Positions 46,101-54,500 are shown, numbered from the stretch's first letter. The stretch is DNA of 64,000 nucleotides from Pinibacter sp031553495 (GCA_031553495.1 JAVBLN010000023.1:18924-82923), one strand, 5' to 3'. The notes: a model not told the origin generated them from the letters alone. Numbers and translations are program-made.

Positions 46101-46941
46101 AAAAGAAGAAAACATCACTGCTGATAAAGTATCCGTCAGTCATTTTAATCTGAATATTTACCGTGATAAAAATTATAAACAATCCGGCAAGTTTAAACCA
46201 TTGCCTGCTACGCTTATGAAACTGTCAACCCTATCGCTGGGCATTGATACCTTTTCGTTTTCGGGTGGCAATATATGTTATACAGAAGTGTCTGATAAAA
46301 CTAAAAAAGAAGGAACGGTAACCTTTAACAATATTAGTGGTAATGCACATCGGTTTAATTTGAAAGATACAAGGCGCCTTGATACCTTTCATGTGAACGC
46401 GCAAGGATTACTAATGAATAAAGGATTATTTTCCTTGCAATATAAAACGCCACTATATAACAGCTCTGATAAGTTTACGGCATACATACAGCTTGACACT
46501 TTTGATCTCACATTGCTGAATCCGGTATTGGAGCCACTTGCATCGGCCAATATCAGATCGGGAAAGGTAGATGAAATGAGTTGTTTTATTGACGGAGATA
46601 ATTTTTCAGGAAAAGGTAAAATGAACTTTTTATATCATGATCTTGCCGTTGAATTTTTAGGCAATAGCAATAATAACAGAAAGAAGAATACTTCTTTTCT
46701 TTCACGTATGAAAAGCTTTGCTGCCAATGCTTTCATACTAAGGAAAAAGAATACGGGAAAGAGCGGTGAAATTTATTTTGAACGGATTCCTCAGAAATTT
46801 ATTTTTAACTACCTGGTAAAATTGACCTTCAGTGGCGCTATGACAAGCACCGGAATAAAAAGTAACAAAAGCGTTCAAAAACAAATAGATGAACCTGGAC
46901 GAAAAGATAAAATTTCCACAACGAAAAAGGCTGAGGATTAA
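43147..46941 (+). CDS. Giant AsmA/YhdP-like envelope protein
   Basis: 1264 residues with one N-terminal membrane anchor (RIILITALALCLSASTAWLYLRL) and then an almost wholly beta-rich periplasmic part. The start (KLKTNYSTLTFTIEKGKLTALD, FPKVILQIRSLADILLNKQLHIHSISFENPSF) resembles the AsmA/DUF748 family, whose members form long beta-groove bridges that move lipids between membranes. A C-terminal ~80-residue region (ARM-like MNFLYHDLAVEFLG, SRMKSFAANAFILRKKN) recalls AsmA-type C-terminal segments. The function is inferred from fold only. Monocistronic; a family B repeat begins two bases past its stop codon. Confidence 0.65.
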   Translation: MKKSRRIILITALALCLSASTAWLYLRLNIRSVIIQMVTEQTNGAYRLDFKKLKTNYSTLTFTIEKGKLTALDTTSGQSKYFVEFPKVILQIRSLADILLNKQLHIHSISFENPSFNVLIQKSSKRTGFFQNMGDIYNYLNKFAEAANINNLQINNAKLILQDATRNNFTYHINNIHLHIKGFRPDSTNTPRHRVFLTDEIKLDVGKQNVILDSSKKIAFHGLHISTSTANLIMDSILYEGTKTDSTEPFRIYLPSLLLKRLNFAQLHEKGIVQVDSVMLDRPELDLSINLTPKQNTTKDLKHVMHDVVSHLFGDIDVHYLEMKNANTHLVTKLSKQERTIDVANHSLQLNDIYITAGDSGTVNLGDFSFSAKDYESFSTRNKYRMQFNQFNIQNGGDIILKNLSIFPTNSSTRPLLFLPKLTIDEADIGLLLVEKKIKARKFVLESAVIKHELKGLKEEESGKSLSDILRGIMLSADISELEFNNASYSVVRGGEKPLKFNADSLHLYFKFKDRRLSLHNSDDLLEALQNMSAHNLQFENPFYHLQAENMHYGEDKILKLFDFDFQRAPTRKITGKLLTISNPDIPVIVEDNKFIAQSLVISDANILHEGYSTIKMKLKQGFEMDLKNLVLNNIHLTSYERDDVKIAGDNISAVLQNVHKEKTTPVTFNIREAHAGNVTFSDSYLTAQASKISIVLGSLSTIENFSLKRKHTEDTLLVTSPTLYFQPSRFDINTKEVSLDHLFTDSAKVYAVFRNNRQNEPKQQAKNPWQLTLDQSRLVHVDVDVKKDNMHFVSPLTDIALESFNSIDRNIKGKINCQHYNYQINGESFSTNVNGNSLITSFTFVRQGEGENLLNIHSINTNGANVYLYRGSNHAPIVANDVSLTAGNLEWLTTETPLITDWISHEHLSFISIKKIVIPTAANNYTLHNIQYNAFENSLLAGSLLLTPLQSATRYFDSVGFQTDYITGNINGINILNPRFKLFTKEENITADKVSVSHFNLNIYRDKNYKQSGKFKPLPATLMKLSTLSLGIDTFSFSGGNICYTEVSDKTKKEGTVTFNNISGNAHRFNLKDTRRLDTFHVNAQGLLMNKGLFSLQYKTPLYNSSDKFTAYIQLDTFDLTLLNPVLEPLASANIRSGKVDEMSCFIDGDNFSGKGKMNFLYHDLAVEFLGNSNNNRKKNTSFLSRMKSFAANAFILRKKNTGKSGEIYFERIPQKFIFNYLVKLTFSGAMTSTGIKSNKSVQKQIDEPGRKDKISTTKKAED

Positions 46942-46942
46942 T

Positions 46943-47023
46943 CCGGTAGTTGGGCGATGCCATGAAATACTACCGATGAAGTGATTGCGACGCAACGATG
47001 ATGCCATGAAAAACAAATGCCGG
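46943..47023 (+). repeat. Interspersed repeat, family B copy
   Basis: Bounded by CCGGTAGT and ATGCCGG, with direct GATGCCATGAAA repeats near both ends and the core ATTGCGACGCAACGATG. It starts immediately after the TAA of the AsmA-like gene. Confidence 0.8.
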
Positions 47024-47115
47024 TACCTAAAAAATGTACTCATTCAATTTGTTATGTACACAAAGAAAAACAGTTCACTCAACCCTTCAATTAGTCAATT
47101 ATTTGAATACGTTTG

Positions 47116-47123
47116 TAAATTTG
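47116..47123 (+). promoter_or_regulatory. Candidate -7 box directly before the rhodanese-thioredoxin gene
   Basis: TAAATTTG fits TAnnTTTG and ends 4 bases before the ATG at 47128. If used, the mRNA would be leaderless or nearly so. Confidence 0.35.
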
Positions 47124-47127
47124 CATT

Positions 47128-47823
47128 ATGAGAAATATTTTGCTGGCACAAATGGTTTGTATCTTTTTACTATCGTGCCAATTGAATGGACAAACAAAAC
47201 AAGTGCTTACTGCTGACGAATTTCAGCAACAGCTCACTAGCGAAAAACAATTGCTGGATGTGCGCACTGCCGGTGAATTCAATACCGGTCATATAGCTAA
47301 CGCGATGCAGGCCGACTGGAGAAATAAAGATCAATTTAAAGATCGTGTGCACTACCTCGATAAAAATAAAACGGTGTTGGTGTATTGCCAATCGGGTGGA
47401 AGAAGTGCGGCTGCCGCCAAATGGCTTCGCGAAAATGGCTTTGCGAATGTAGAAGAATTGGGCGGCGGAATGATCTCATGGAAGAAGGATGGCAAACCTG
47501 TAGAAGGCGCTACCAATGTGCAGGAAATGAGTTTGGATGAATACAATGCGAAGCTGGAAACCAGTAAAACGATATTGGTAGATTTTGGTGCTGAATGGTG
47601 CCCGCCTTGTAAAAAAATGCAACCGGTTATTGATGAATTGATACAAGAACTAAAAGGGGAATTTGAACTTGTAAAAGTTGACGGCGGAGTAAATACAGGC
47701 CTTATGAAAACATTGAACATTGAAGGAATTCCTACGTTTATTATATATAAAAACGGTAAAGAAATCTGGCGGCAGCAAGGCGTAGTTGAAAAGGAGGTTT
47801 TGAAAAAAGAAATAAAGAAATAA
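47128..47823 (+). CDS. Rhodanese-thioredoxin fusion lipoprotein
   Basis: 231 residues. A signal peptide with lipobox-like LLSCQ (Cys at about 14) places it in the envelope. Residues about 25-125 form a rhodanese domain (LLDVRTAGEFNTGHIANA, active-site Cys87 in CQSGGRS, ELGGGMISWKKDG). Residues about 130-231 form a thioredoxin domain with WCPPC (Trp157, Cys158, Cys161), VDFGAEWCPPCKKMQPVIDEL and the cis-proline IEGIPTFIIYKNG. It likely moves sulfur or reducing power in the periplasm, for example disulfide or persulfide exchange; partners unknown. Confidence 0.92.
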   Translation: MRNILLAQMVCIFLLSCQLNGQTKQVLTADEFQQQLTSEKQLLDVRTAGEFNTGHIANAMQADWRNKDQFKDRVHYLDKNKTVLVYCQSGGRSAAAAKWLRENGFANVEELGGGMISWKKDGKPVEGATNVQEMSLDEYNAKLETSKTILVDFGAEWCPPCKKMQPVIDELIQELKGEFELVKVDGGVNTGLMKTLNIEGIPTFIIYKNGKEIWRQQGVVEKEVLKKEIKK

Positions 47824-47837
47824 TTTTTTTCTACAAC

Positions 47838-47876
47838 CTCCTCCCCGGCCCTTCTCCAAAGGAGAAGGGAGTCCGG
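47838..47876. repeat. CTTCTCC/GGAGAAG hairpin module
   Basis: CCCCGGCCCTTCTCC-AAA-GGAGAAGGGAGTCCGG: the hairpin of the larger composites occurs here alone, between convergent genes, where it could serve as a bidirectional transcription end. Confidence 0.6.
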
Positions 47877-47898
47877 CGCATAAAGTAATCTCCATACA

Positions 47899-50244
47899 CT
47901 ACACTATTCTCAGCTTCGCATAATTCAGCATGATCTTTTTTTCTCCGTTTTGATCAAATTTTATTGTGGCTATAGGATTGTGTGCACTGCCTTCCAATTT
48001 CAGTATTTCACCAAAACCAAATTTTTGGTGTTCCACTCTTTGCCCTGCTTTCAGCTCAGAAGTGTCGCTGGCCACAAAATCTTTTGAGGGCACATGCACT
48101 ACAGTTTTTGGCTGTGGTTTAGGAACAATATAAGACGGTGTAGTCGCTTTTTTTGCCGGAGGCGGGCCATATTGTTTTTCCGCTTCTTCAGCGGTATTAC
48201 CATAACCACCACGCATTCTGTCGAACGCGGAACTGCCGCCCCATCCACTTCCCTGGTTGCGAATACCTCCACCGGCAGAAGTCTTATCCATAAAGTCTGT
48301 AGGTATTTCTTCAATAAACCTGCTCGGTTCATTTTGAATCAGGCTGCCAAAACGGTAACGAGTATTCGCATATGTAATGAAAAGTTTTTGCTTGGCTCTT
48401 GTGATCACTACATAAAAAAGTCTGCGTTCTTCCTCCAGTTCTTCTCTTGTATTGATGCTCATGGCGCTTGGAAAAAGCGTTTCTTCAAGCCCCACTGCAA
48501 ATACAACCGGAAACTCCAAACCCTTCGCGGCATGTATAGTCATTAGTTTTACGACATCGGCGTTTTCATCTTTATTATCGGCATCAGTAAGTAAAGTAAT
48601 TTGTTGAAGATAAGTTGCCAGGCCTTTGTCTCCCACTTCACCATCTTCTTCGTTCATCGGGGTTTCGGTAAACTCTTTGATGCTGTTTAGCAGTTCCTGT
48701 ATGTTTTCATACCTGGCAACACCTTCGGTACTTTTATCGTTGAAAAGATCTTTAACGATGTTTGTTTGTTTACCCACATCAAAAGCAATTTCATATGCAT
48801 TGCGTTTAGGCAGTTCGCTTTGAAACCGTTGTATCATCGTCACAAACTGATCTATAGATTCAAGCGTGCCGCTTTTATAACCAAACCGCTGCGCGTTTTT
48901 CAATACTTCCCACATGCTGATATTGTGTTCATTTGCAAAAAGCAGCGCCTTGTCCACACTTGTTTTACCAATACCTCGAATAGGATAATTGATAATGCGT
49001 TTCAAAGCCTCTTCATCGTTTGGATTAACGATCACCCGCAGATAAGCAACCATATCTTTTATTTCCTTGCGCTGGTAAAAGCTGATGCCGCCATATATCA
49101 CATACGGTATAGCCAGTCGTCGCAGGCTTTCCTCAAACGAGCGGCTTTGCGCATTGGTGCGGTAAAGAATGGCAATGTCTTTATTATTAAAGTGATCGCG
49201 AAGCTTTAGTTCCTTAATGCCATCAGCCACATATTTTCCTTCATCATTATCGCTGGCTGTACGTACAAGTTTTATTTTTTCACCTTCGGCATTGTTTGTC
49301 CAAAGATTTTTTGGAATTTGTCCTTTGTTGTTTTTTATCACTTCATTCGCCACATTGATAATGTTTTGAGAGCTGCGGTAATTCTGCTCCAGCTTTACCA
49401 CTTTCACATCATCATAATCTTTTTGAAACTGCAAAATGTTTTGAATAGTAGCGCCACGGAAGCTGTAAATACTTTGCGCATCATCACCCACTACACAAAT
49501 ATTCTCGTGCATGGCGCCAAGCAGTTTGATGATTTCATACTGTGCAGGATTCGTATCCTGATATTCATCAATCAAAATGTATTTAAACTTACGCTGGTAT
49601 TTGCTTAACGCATCCGGAAAATTTTTCAGCAGCTTATACATATTCAATAACAGATCATCAAAATCCATCGCGCCGTTTTTAAAACAACGCTTCGCGTAAG
49701 CCGCATATATCTGAGAAATGGCCGGGCGATTCGCACGCATATCTTCCTGCTGAATGTAATAGTCATGTATATATTCCTCAGGTCCTACAAGCGCATTTTT
49801 AGCGGAAGATATACGATTATAAACCACATTGGGCTTGTACAGCTTATCATCCAGGTTCAGCTCATTCACTACTGTTTTTATAACACTCTTTGCATCATCA
49901 GTATCATAAATGGTAAAGCTGTTGGGATAACCAAGGTGGTATGCTTCCGCACGCAAAATTCTTGCAAACACACTATGAAATGTACCGATATATAAATTGC
50001 GGGCGTTAGTGCTGTGAAGTATTTTCTCAACACGTTCCTTCATTTCTTTGGCCGCCTTGTTGGTAAAAGTTAGTGCCAGTATGTTGAAGCTATCCACTTT
50101 GTGGTGTGCCATCAGGTGTGCAATTCGTGTAGTTAGCACTTTTGTTTTTCCACTACCTGCACCAGCCACAATCATAATTGGTCCGTTAAAATGTACAACA
50201 GCTTCGCGTTGCTGTTCGTTCAATCCACTTAAATAATCCTGCAT
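47899..50244 (-). CDS. pcrA: UvrD/PcrA-type superfamily 1 DNA helicase
   Basis: 781 residues. Q-motif LNEQQREAVV, Walker A GAGSGKT (residues 28-34), motif Ia TFTNKAAKEMKERV, Walker B ILIDEYQDTNPAQYEI, motif III GDDAQSIYSFRGA, motif IV LEQNYRSSQNI, motif V TIHAAKGLEFPVVFAVGLEE and motif VI ERRLFYVVITRAKQKLF are all present. It is a 3'-5' helicase for nucleotide excision repair, mismatch repair or removal of protein roadblocks. The C-terminal ~60 residues, ending GQRVEHQKFGFGEILKLEG..KIMLNYAKLRIV, are the PcrA/UvrD RNA-polymerase-interaction-type tail. Monocistronic. Confidence 0.95.
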   Translation of the reverse strand: MQDYLSGLNEQQREAVVHFNGPIMIVAGAGSGKTKVLTTRIAHLMAHHKVDSFNILALTFTNKAAKEMKERVEKILHSTNARNLYIGTFHSVFARILRAEAYHLGYPNSFTIYDTDDAKSVIKTVVNELNLDDKLYKPNVVYNRISSAKNALVGPEEYIHDYYIQQEDMRANRPAISQIYAAYAKRCFKNGAMDFDDLLLNMYKLLKNFPDALSKYQRKFKYILIDEYQDTNPAQYEIIKLLGAMHENICVVGDDAQSIYSFRGATIQNILQFQKDYDDVKVVKLEQNYRSSQNIINVANEVIKNNKGQIPKNLWTNNAEGEKIKLVRTASDNDEGKYVADGIKELKLRDHFNNKDIAILYRTNAQSRSFEESLRRLAIPYVIYGGISFYQRKEIKDMVAYLRVIVNPNDEEALKRIINYPIRGIGKTSVDKALLFANEHNISMWEVLKNAQRFGYKSGTLESIDQFVTMIQRFQSELPKRNAYEIAFDVGKQTNIVKDLFNDKSTEGVARYENIQELLNSIKEFTETPMNEEDGEVGDKGLATYLQQITLLTDADNKDENADVVKLMTIHAAKGLEFPVVFAVGLEETLFPSAMSINTREELEEERRLFYVVITRAKQKLFITYANTRYRFGSLIQNEPSRFIEEIPTDFMDKTSAGGGIRNQGSGWGGSSAFDRMRGGYGNTAEEAEKQYGPPPAKKATTPSYIVPKPQPKTVVHVPSKDFVASDTSELKAGQRVEHQKFGFGEILKLEGSAHNPIATIKFDQNGEKKIMLNYAKLRIV

Positions 50245-50370
50245 GGCCGCAAGTTACAAAAGGAAATATTAATAAATAAAAAGTAAAAAGCTTTGATGTT
50301 TCCAAATTCAATTTCGAGTTATTTTACTTATTCTTTGAGCAGTAATATTGTTCTTTTATTTTTTTGGAGA

Positions 50371-50431
50371 CCGGCGGCAGTGCTACTATTAAGCATCGTT
50401 GTGTCACTCACTTGTGCGGTAGTAATGCTAT
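50371..50431 (-). repeat. 62-bp interspersed repeat (family A), copy 14
   Basis: Minus-strand copy, 127 bases upstream of the helicase start codon. It is followed on the right by AAGTTTTGAGTTTTGAGTTT and CAGTAGGCAGTAGAGAAATC tracts. Confidence 0.95.
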
Positions 50432-50519
50432 GGATCAAGTTTTGAGTTTTGAGTTTTGAGTAGGTAGTGCGCAGTAGGCAGTAGAGAAATCATAGTTCAG
50501 AAGACAGAAAACAGAAGGC

Positions 50520-50660
50520 AGTAAAAAGTTGAGGCTGTATGCATGAGCCGCTGAAAGCGATTAGAGATGAAAGTTGAAAAAAATTGTTGAGACTATGAAT
50601 ATCCGCTTTGTGCGCGGCACTCCCTTCTCCTTTGGAGAAGGCCCGGGGATGAGGCAGCTC
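50520..50660 (+). repeat. Composite module with CTTCTCC/GGAGAAG hairpin, partial
   Basis: GAAAGCGATTAGAGATGAAA, TTGTTGAGACTATGAATATC, TTTGTGCGCGGCACTCCC, then TTCTCC-TTT-GGAGAA and GGGGATGAGGCAGC, leading into the hybrid repeat at 50661. Confidence 0.75.
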
Positions 50661-50760
50661 ACTAGCATTACTACCGTACAAGTGTGCGACGCAACTAAAG
50701 CCAAATGCTTATTCTTAGCCGGGCCCATAATTCTTCCCTTTCTTAAGTTAGGGACATTGC
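50661..50760 (+). repeat. Hybrid interspersed repeat (family A left end, family C body)
   Basis: Begins as family A (TAGCATTACTACCGTACAAG) but continues as family C (TGTGCGACGCAACTAAAGCC, TTATTCTTAGCCGGGCCCAT) to GGGACATTGC. Confidence 0.8.
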
Positions 50761-50859
50761 TGCATATAGTACAACTGTGGAAATTATACTGCGATAGTGG
50801 CTGTGGGCATTTACTACAATGCTAAAATTTTGGCTCCATGCCATGCAGCTAAAACAAGT

Positions 50860-51684
50860 TTAGTAAGTGCTGAATTTTGATACTTTTCTTTTTACTAAGT
50901 CGAACACCATTTCGTGTAATGATACGGTAAAGAACTCTAAAAACATTTTATAAGTTCTGCTCTTGGGCCAGTATTTTTCATTGGGCAAATTCTCCTCTAA
51001 AATGAATGAGAATAAGATATTGTAATTCTTCTTTAGCCAGTCGGCCAGATCCTCTTTATCAAGCGCCTCATCTACAAGATATATACAGCTTTCCTGTACT
51101 AAAGATCTGTCAAAATATCTATCATGCTCTTTAACCAACTCCCAGAATAATTCCTTTGGAGTAACAATAATTGCAGACCGGTCGAGGATACCTTCTTCGT
51201 CTTCAACTTCTTCTTCCTCATAATCATCATCAATATCATCATCAATATCATCATCAATATCACTGAGCATATCAACCATATCCTTCACATCCAGCTCTAT
51301 TTTAACTCCATCCTTATACTCATACAAAGAGTAGTCTTTGATAAATTTTTTATGGTCGTTAAACAAATTTATTTTCTCATCAACAAGTTTGCTTATAATG
51401 GGAATTTCACTTTTCGGTATATTGTTCATGTCCATAATTTGCTGAAACAGCTTGCCAAATTCAGGCACACTCAGGGATTTCATAACTGCGAGGTTCCAGC
51501 CTACAACACAATTCTGTACTGTATAATACAGATGATCCATGTCTTTTTGGGAAGAAACTAAAGGATCGGCAAGCTTCATAATCATCTTGCCATATTGAGC
51601 ATTTTGGTCGTAATACAACTTAAGCTGATTTCCTATTTTACTTGTACTTTCCAAGGCGCCTCCCCGAATTACTTTCATGCTCAT
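50860..51684 (-). CDS. Hypothetical cytosolic protein with acidic tandem-repeat segment
   Basis: 274 residues, no signal peptide or membrane segment. Mostly helical by appearance, with an acidic insert in the middle (DDDIDDDIDDDYEEEEVEDEEG) that is encoded partly by three exact 12-bp units at 51223-51258. The flanking halves (for example QKDMDHLYYTVQNCVVGWNLAVMKS and ELFWELVKEHDRYFDRSLVQESCIYLVDEAL) are not recognised. The repeat may vary in length between strains. It lies 38 bases upstream-side of the YjjG-type gene's end and may be transcribed after it. Confidence 0.7.
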   Translation of the reverse strand: MSMKVIRGGALESTSKIGNQLKLYYDQNAQYGKMIMKLADPLVSSQKDMDHLYYTVQNCVVGWNLAVMKSLSVPEFGKLFQQIMDMNNIPKSEIPIISKLVDEKINLFNDHKKFIKDYSLYEYKDGVKIELDVKDMVDMLSDIDDDIDDDIDDDYEEEEVEDEEGILDRSAIIVTPKELFWELVKEHDRYFDRSLVQESCIYLVDEALDKEDLADWLKKNYNILFSFILEENLPNEKYWPKSRTYKMFLEFFTVSLHEMVFDLVKRKVSKFSTY

Positions 51685-51722
51685 TTTTTCTTTTTATTAA
51701 ATAAAAATAGTGAACAATATTG

Positions 51723-52418
51723 TTACAAAATATTTTCCAGCTCTTTTAGTTCATAAATGATATAAGTTGGCTTTAAATCTGTGGTTTCATTAGTGTGGTT
51801 CACAAAAACCTGGTCTATACCAGCGTTCATGGCTCCTGCAATGTCGGCTTCCAGGTTATCGCCTATCATCAGGCTTTCTTTAGTGGAAGCGCCGGTTTTA
51901 TTTAGAGCAAATTCAAATATTTCTTTATTGGGCTTCAGGCTGTTACTTCCTTCAGATGTTATTACAGCTTCAAAGAAATCTGTAAGTCCTGAATACTTGA
52001 GTTTATTATGCTGAACATCCTCAAACCCATTGGTAATGAGGTGAAGCCGGTATTGCTTGTTTTTCAGGTATTGTAAAATTTCAATCGTATATGGAAACAG
52101 GGCGGTTCTGTTTGGTAGCATATCTAAAAACTGCACGCTCATTTCTTTTGCCAGCTTTTCATCTCCAATTTTAAAATCAAGTAAAGCATGCCAAATCCTT
52201 TTCCAGCGCAACTCTTCCGATTTAATGAATCCGTTATGGTATCGTTGCCATAGCTTCTGATTATGAATACTATATTGAGCGTAAAACAAATCAAAGTCGT
52301 GAATACCAATGTTTTTTAGTGAAAACTGTTCATACAAATGGTTCATGGTATTTTTTGCGTTAGTTTCAAAATCCCACAATGTATGATCCAGATCGAAGAA
52401 CAGATGTTTGTATTTCAT
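51723..52418 (-). CDS. yjjG: YjjG-family HAD nucleotidase
   Basis: 231 residues from the ATG at 52418 (an in-frame ATG at 52427 is possible). HAD motif I FFDLDHTLWDFE with nucleophile Asp near residue 9, motif II LHLITNGFEDVQ, the lysine of motif III in SLKPNKEIFEFAL, and motif IV MIGDNLEADIAGAMNAG. The pattern fits the YjjG noncanonical pyrimidine nucleotidases, which remove mutagenic nucleoside monophosphates. Cytosolic. Confidence 0.9.
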   Translation of the reverse strand: MKYKHLFFDLDHTLWDFETNAKNTMNHLYEQFSLKNIGIHDFDLFYAQYSIHNQKLWQRYHNGFIKSEELRWKRIWHALLDFKIGDEKLAKEMSVQFLDMLPNRTALFPYTIEILQYLKNKQYRLHLITNGFEDVQHNKLKYSGLTDFFEAVITSEGSNSLKPNKEIFEFALNKTGASTKESLMIGDNLEADIAGAMNAGIDQVFVNHTNETTDLKPTYIIYELKELENIL

Positions 52419-52543
52419 CAAACTCAAAAAGTGAAAATTAAAAAGTCATTTTGCTTAAATCTAATGTAATCCGTATTATCACATTCTCTTTAAAACACAT
52501 TAAACTCTAAATTGCAAGACAAATATACCTCAACTGCATAACA

Positions 52544-53245
52544 ATGAATATTATTATTACAGGAGCATCTAAAGGATTTGGAAAATCGCTTGCTGAAAAG
52601 TTTGCCGCCCACGGCCACAATGTGTACCTGTGCGCACGGGGAAATGTGGATCTGTATAACACACTGGAAGAATTACAGAAGAAATTTCCCGGTATAACCG
52701 CAAAAGCAAAACCTTGTGATATAAGCGATAAGCAAAGCATTAGTGAATTTGCCAATTGGATCGGCGCTCAAAAAATACAAATAGATGTATTGATAAACAA
52801 TGCCGGTTATTTTATACCCGGAAGTGTGCATAATGAGCCGGAAGGAGCGTTGGAAGAAATGTTATCCGTTAATTTATTAGGAGCATACCACCTTACCAGA
52901 AAATTGTTGCCGCAAATGATGGATCAAAAAAGCGGTCACATCTTTAACATGTGCTCTATCGCTTCTTTGCAGGCATATGCAAATGGCGGCGCTTATAGCA
53001 TCAGCAAATTTGCAATGCTGGGGTTTTCAAAAAACCTGAGAGAAGAAATGAAACCCTATAACATAAAAGTGACATCCGTTTTGCCCGGTGCGGCTTATAC
53101 TAATTCCTGGAGCGGAAGCGGGGTGGACCCCAAACGTATTATGGAAGCCGGCGACATTGCAGAAATGATATACACCGCATCTCAACTTTCATCTGCGGCG
53201 GTAGTAGAAGATATTATTCTGCGTCCGCAATTGGGCGATCTGTAA
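52544..53245 (+). CDS. Short-chain dehydrogenase/reductase
   Basis: 233 residues, classical SDR: NAD(P)-binding TGASKGFG (residues 6-13), NNAG at 85-88, catalytic Ser138, Tyr151 and Lys155 in YSISK. It is an oxidoreductase of unknown substrate. It is divergent from the YjjG-type gene, with 125 bases between them; the arginine in CARGN favours NADPH, an inference. Confidence 0.93.
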   Translation: MNIIITGASKGFGKSLAEKFAAHGHNVYLCARGNVDLYNTLEELQKKFPGITAKAKPCDISDKQSISEFANWIGAQKIQIDVLINNAGYFIPGSVHNEPEGALEEMLSVNLLGAYHLTRKLLPQMMDQKSGHIFNMCSIASLQAYANGGAYSISKFAMLGFSKNLREEMKPYNIKVTSVLPGAAYTNSWSGSGVDPKRIMEAGDIAEMIYTASQLSSAAVVEDIILRPQLGDL

Positions 53246-53714
53246 AATGGAGAATTGAGGAGTTATGCATTCTTGTGTAAGACCTGTCACACACAATTCA
53301 TAACTCACACAACTGGCGCTAGCGTGGTAGCTCATTTACGGGTTTCAACATTTCATTTATCAAAGTCTTTTCTTTTTGCTTGTGCAAAAAGAAACAAAAA
53401 GCACCCCCGCGATCGATGACAGCCCGATCGCGGGGGCGCCCTGATTAAACTTTTGCACTACTGTGACTTCAGCAACGGGAATGCTATTCATCGCTTTAGC
53501 GGCTGCATACTTTACTATTGGCTGCAGTGAGATTCCTTAATTTTTGGTGTTCAAGTAAAATAGAGGGTTTTCTGCCTTCGCACGATGGCCACCTTACACG
53601 CGCAACAACGGCAACTTTCAGCCATTCCTGTTTAATACAGCGCCGCTGTCTTCTGACCTCTGATTTCTCTACTGCCTACTGTCCACTGCCTACTGCCAAC
53701 TCATCACTCACCAC
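53246..53714. repeat. Repeat-rich convergent gap with two unusual hairpins
   Basis: Contains a perfect 11-bp hairpin TTTCTTTTTGC (53369-53379)/GCAAAAAGAAA (53384-53394) and a perfect 12-bp, very GC-rich hairpin CCCCCGCGATCG (53404-53415)/CGATCGCGGGGG (53425-53436). To the right lie a fragment with GGAATGCTATTCATCGC, CGCAACAACGGCAACT, and a degenerate CTACTGCCTACTGTCCACTG tract up to the decarboxylase gene. Confidence 0.7.
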
Positions 53715-54374
53715 TCATTGCATTGTTGCCAATACAGTAACACCGCCTTTTACAACTTCGTTAAGCTGAACATTTACTTTTGTTCCTACTGGTAAGAGCA
53801 GATCTACACGGCTGCCAAATTTAATAAATCCATACTCGGCGCTTTGAGCAACAGTCTGGCCAACTTGTAAATAATTCACAATACGCTTGGCAAGCGCTCC
53901 GGCAATTTGTTTTACCAATACTTCCCTGTTCCCGCTTTTTATTACAATGCTGTGCCTTTCGTTTTCTGTGGATGACTTTGGATGCCAGGCTACAAGATAT
54001 TTGCCTTTATGATATTGATTATAAACAACCTGACCACTTACTGGATTACGATTTTGGTGAACATTTGCCGGGCTCATAAATACCGATATCTGCAACCGTT
54101 TTTCATGAAAATACTCTTCATCAACCACTTCTTCAATTACCACTACTTTGCCATCTGCAGGGCTGATCACAAGATTTTCTCCTGTTGTTAATATACGTTT
54201 GGGAACTCTGAAAAATGAAACCAAAAACAAAAACAACCCGAGTGTAATTATGAATATCAATAAACTTACAATCGGCAAATGCGAACTGATAAAGTAAAAC
54301 GACAATAAATTGATAACTGCAAAAACAATAGCCCCAATAGCAATAGATTTATATCCCTCTTTGTGTACGTGCAT
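53715..54374 (-). CDS. psd: Phosphatidylserine decarboxylase (short proenzyme type)
   Basis: 219 residues. It makes phosphatidylethanolamine from phosphatidylserine. An N-terminal membrane hairpin (AIGAIVFAVINLLSFYFI, IVSLLIFIITLGLFLFLVSFF) is followed by the catalytic domain: VISPADGKVVVIEE, ISVFMSPANVHQNRNPVSG, RIVNYLQVG and the GS self-cleavage site in FIKFGSRVDLLLPVG, where the serine becomes the pyruvoyl group. Together with cdsA at 7049-7900 it belongs to phospholipid synthesis, but the genes are far apart. Confidence 0.93.
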   Translation of the reverse strand: MHVHKEGYKSIAIGAIVFAVINLLSFYFISSHLPIVSLLIFIITLGLFLFLVSFFRVPKRILTTGENLVISPADGKVVVIEEVVDEEYFHEKRLQISVFMSPANVHQNRNPVSGQVVYNQYHKGKYLVAWHPKSSTENERHSIVIKSGNREVLVKQIAGALAKRIVNYLQVGQTVAQSAEYGFIKFGSRVDLLLPVGTKVNVQLNEVVKGGVTVLATMQ

Positions 54375-54405
54375 GAATTATTATTAAAGAACAAAAGTAC
54401 TTAAT

Positions 54406-54500
54406 AGTTGAAAATTGAAAGTTGAAAGTTGAAAGTGCTGACAGGTTAAGCTGCGTTTATATATATAAGATTTCTCATCATACATCACTTTCAACTTTCA
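54406..54500. repeat. TTGAAAGTTGAAAGT-type degenerate tracts
   Basis: TTGAAAATTGAAAGTTGAAA at one side and its complement CTTTCAACTTTCAACT at the other, able to pair. The same tract type borders many of the interspersed-repeat composites. Confidence 0.6.

Noticed and set aside
53455..53515. Further family A repeat copy around GGAATGCTATTCATCGC
   Set aside because: Only the AATGCTATT end is shared; the central core is missing.
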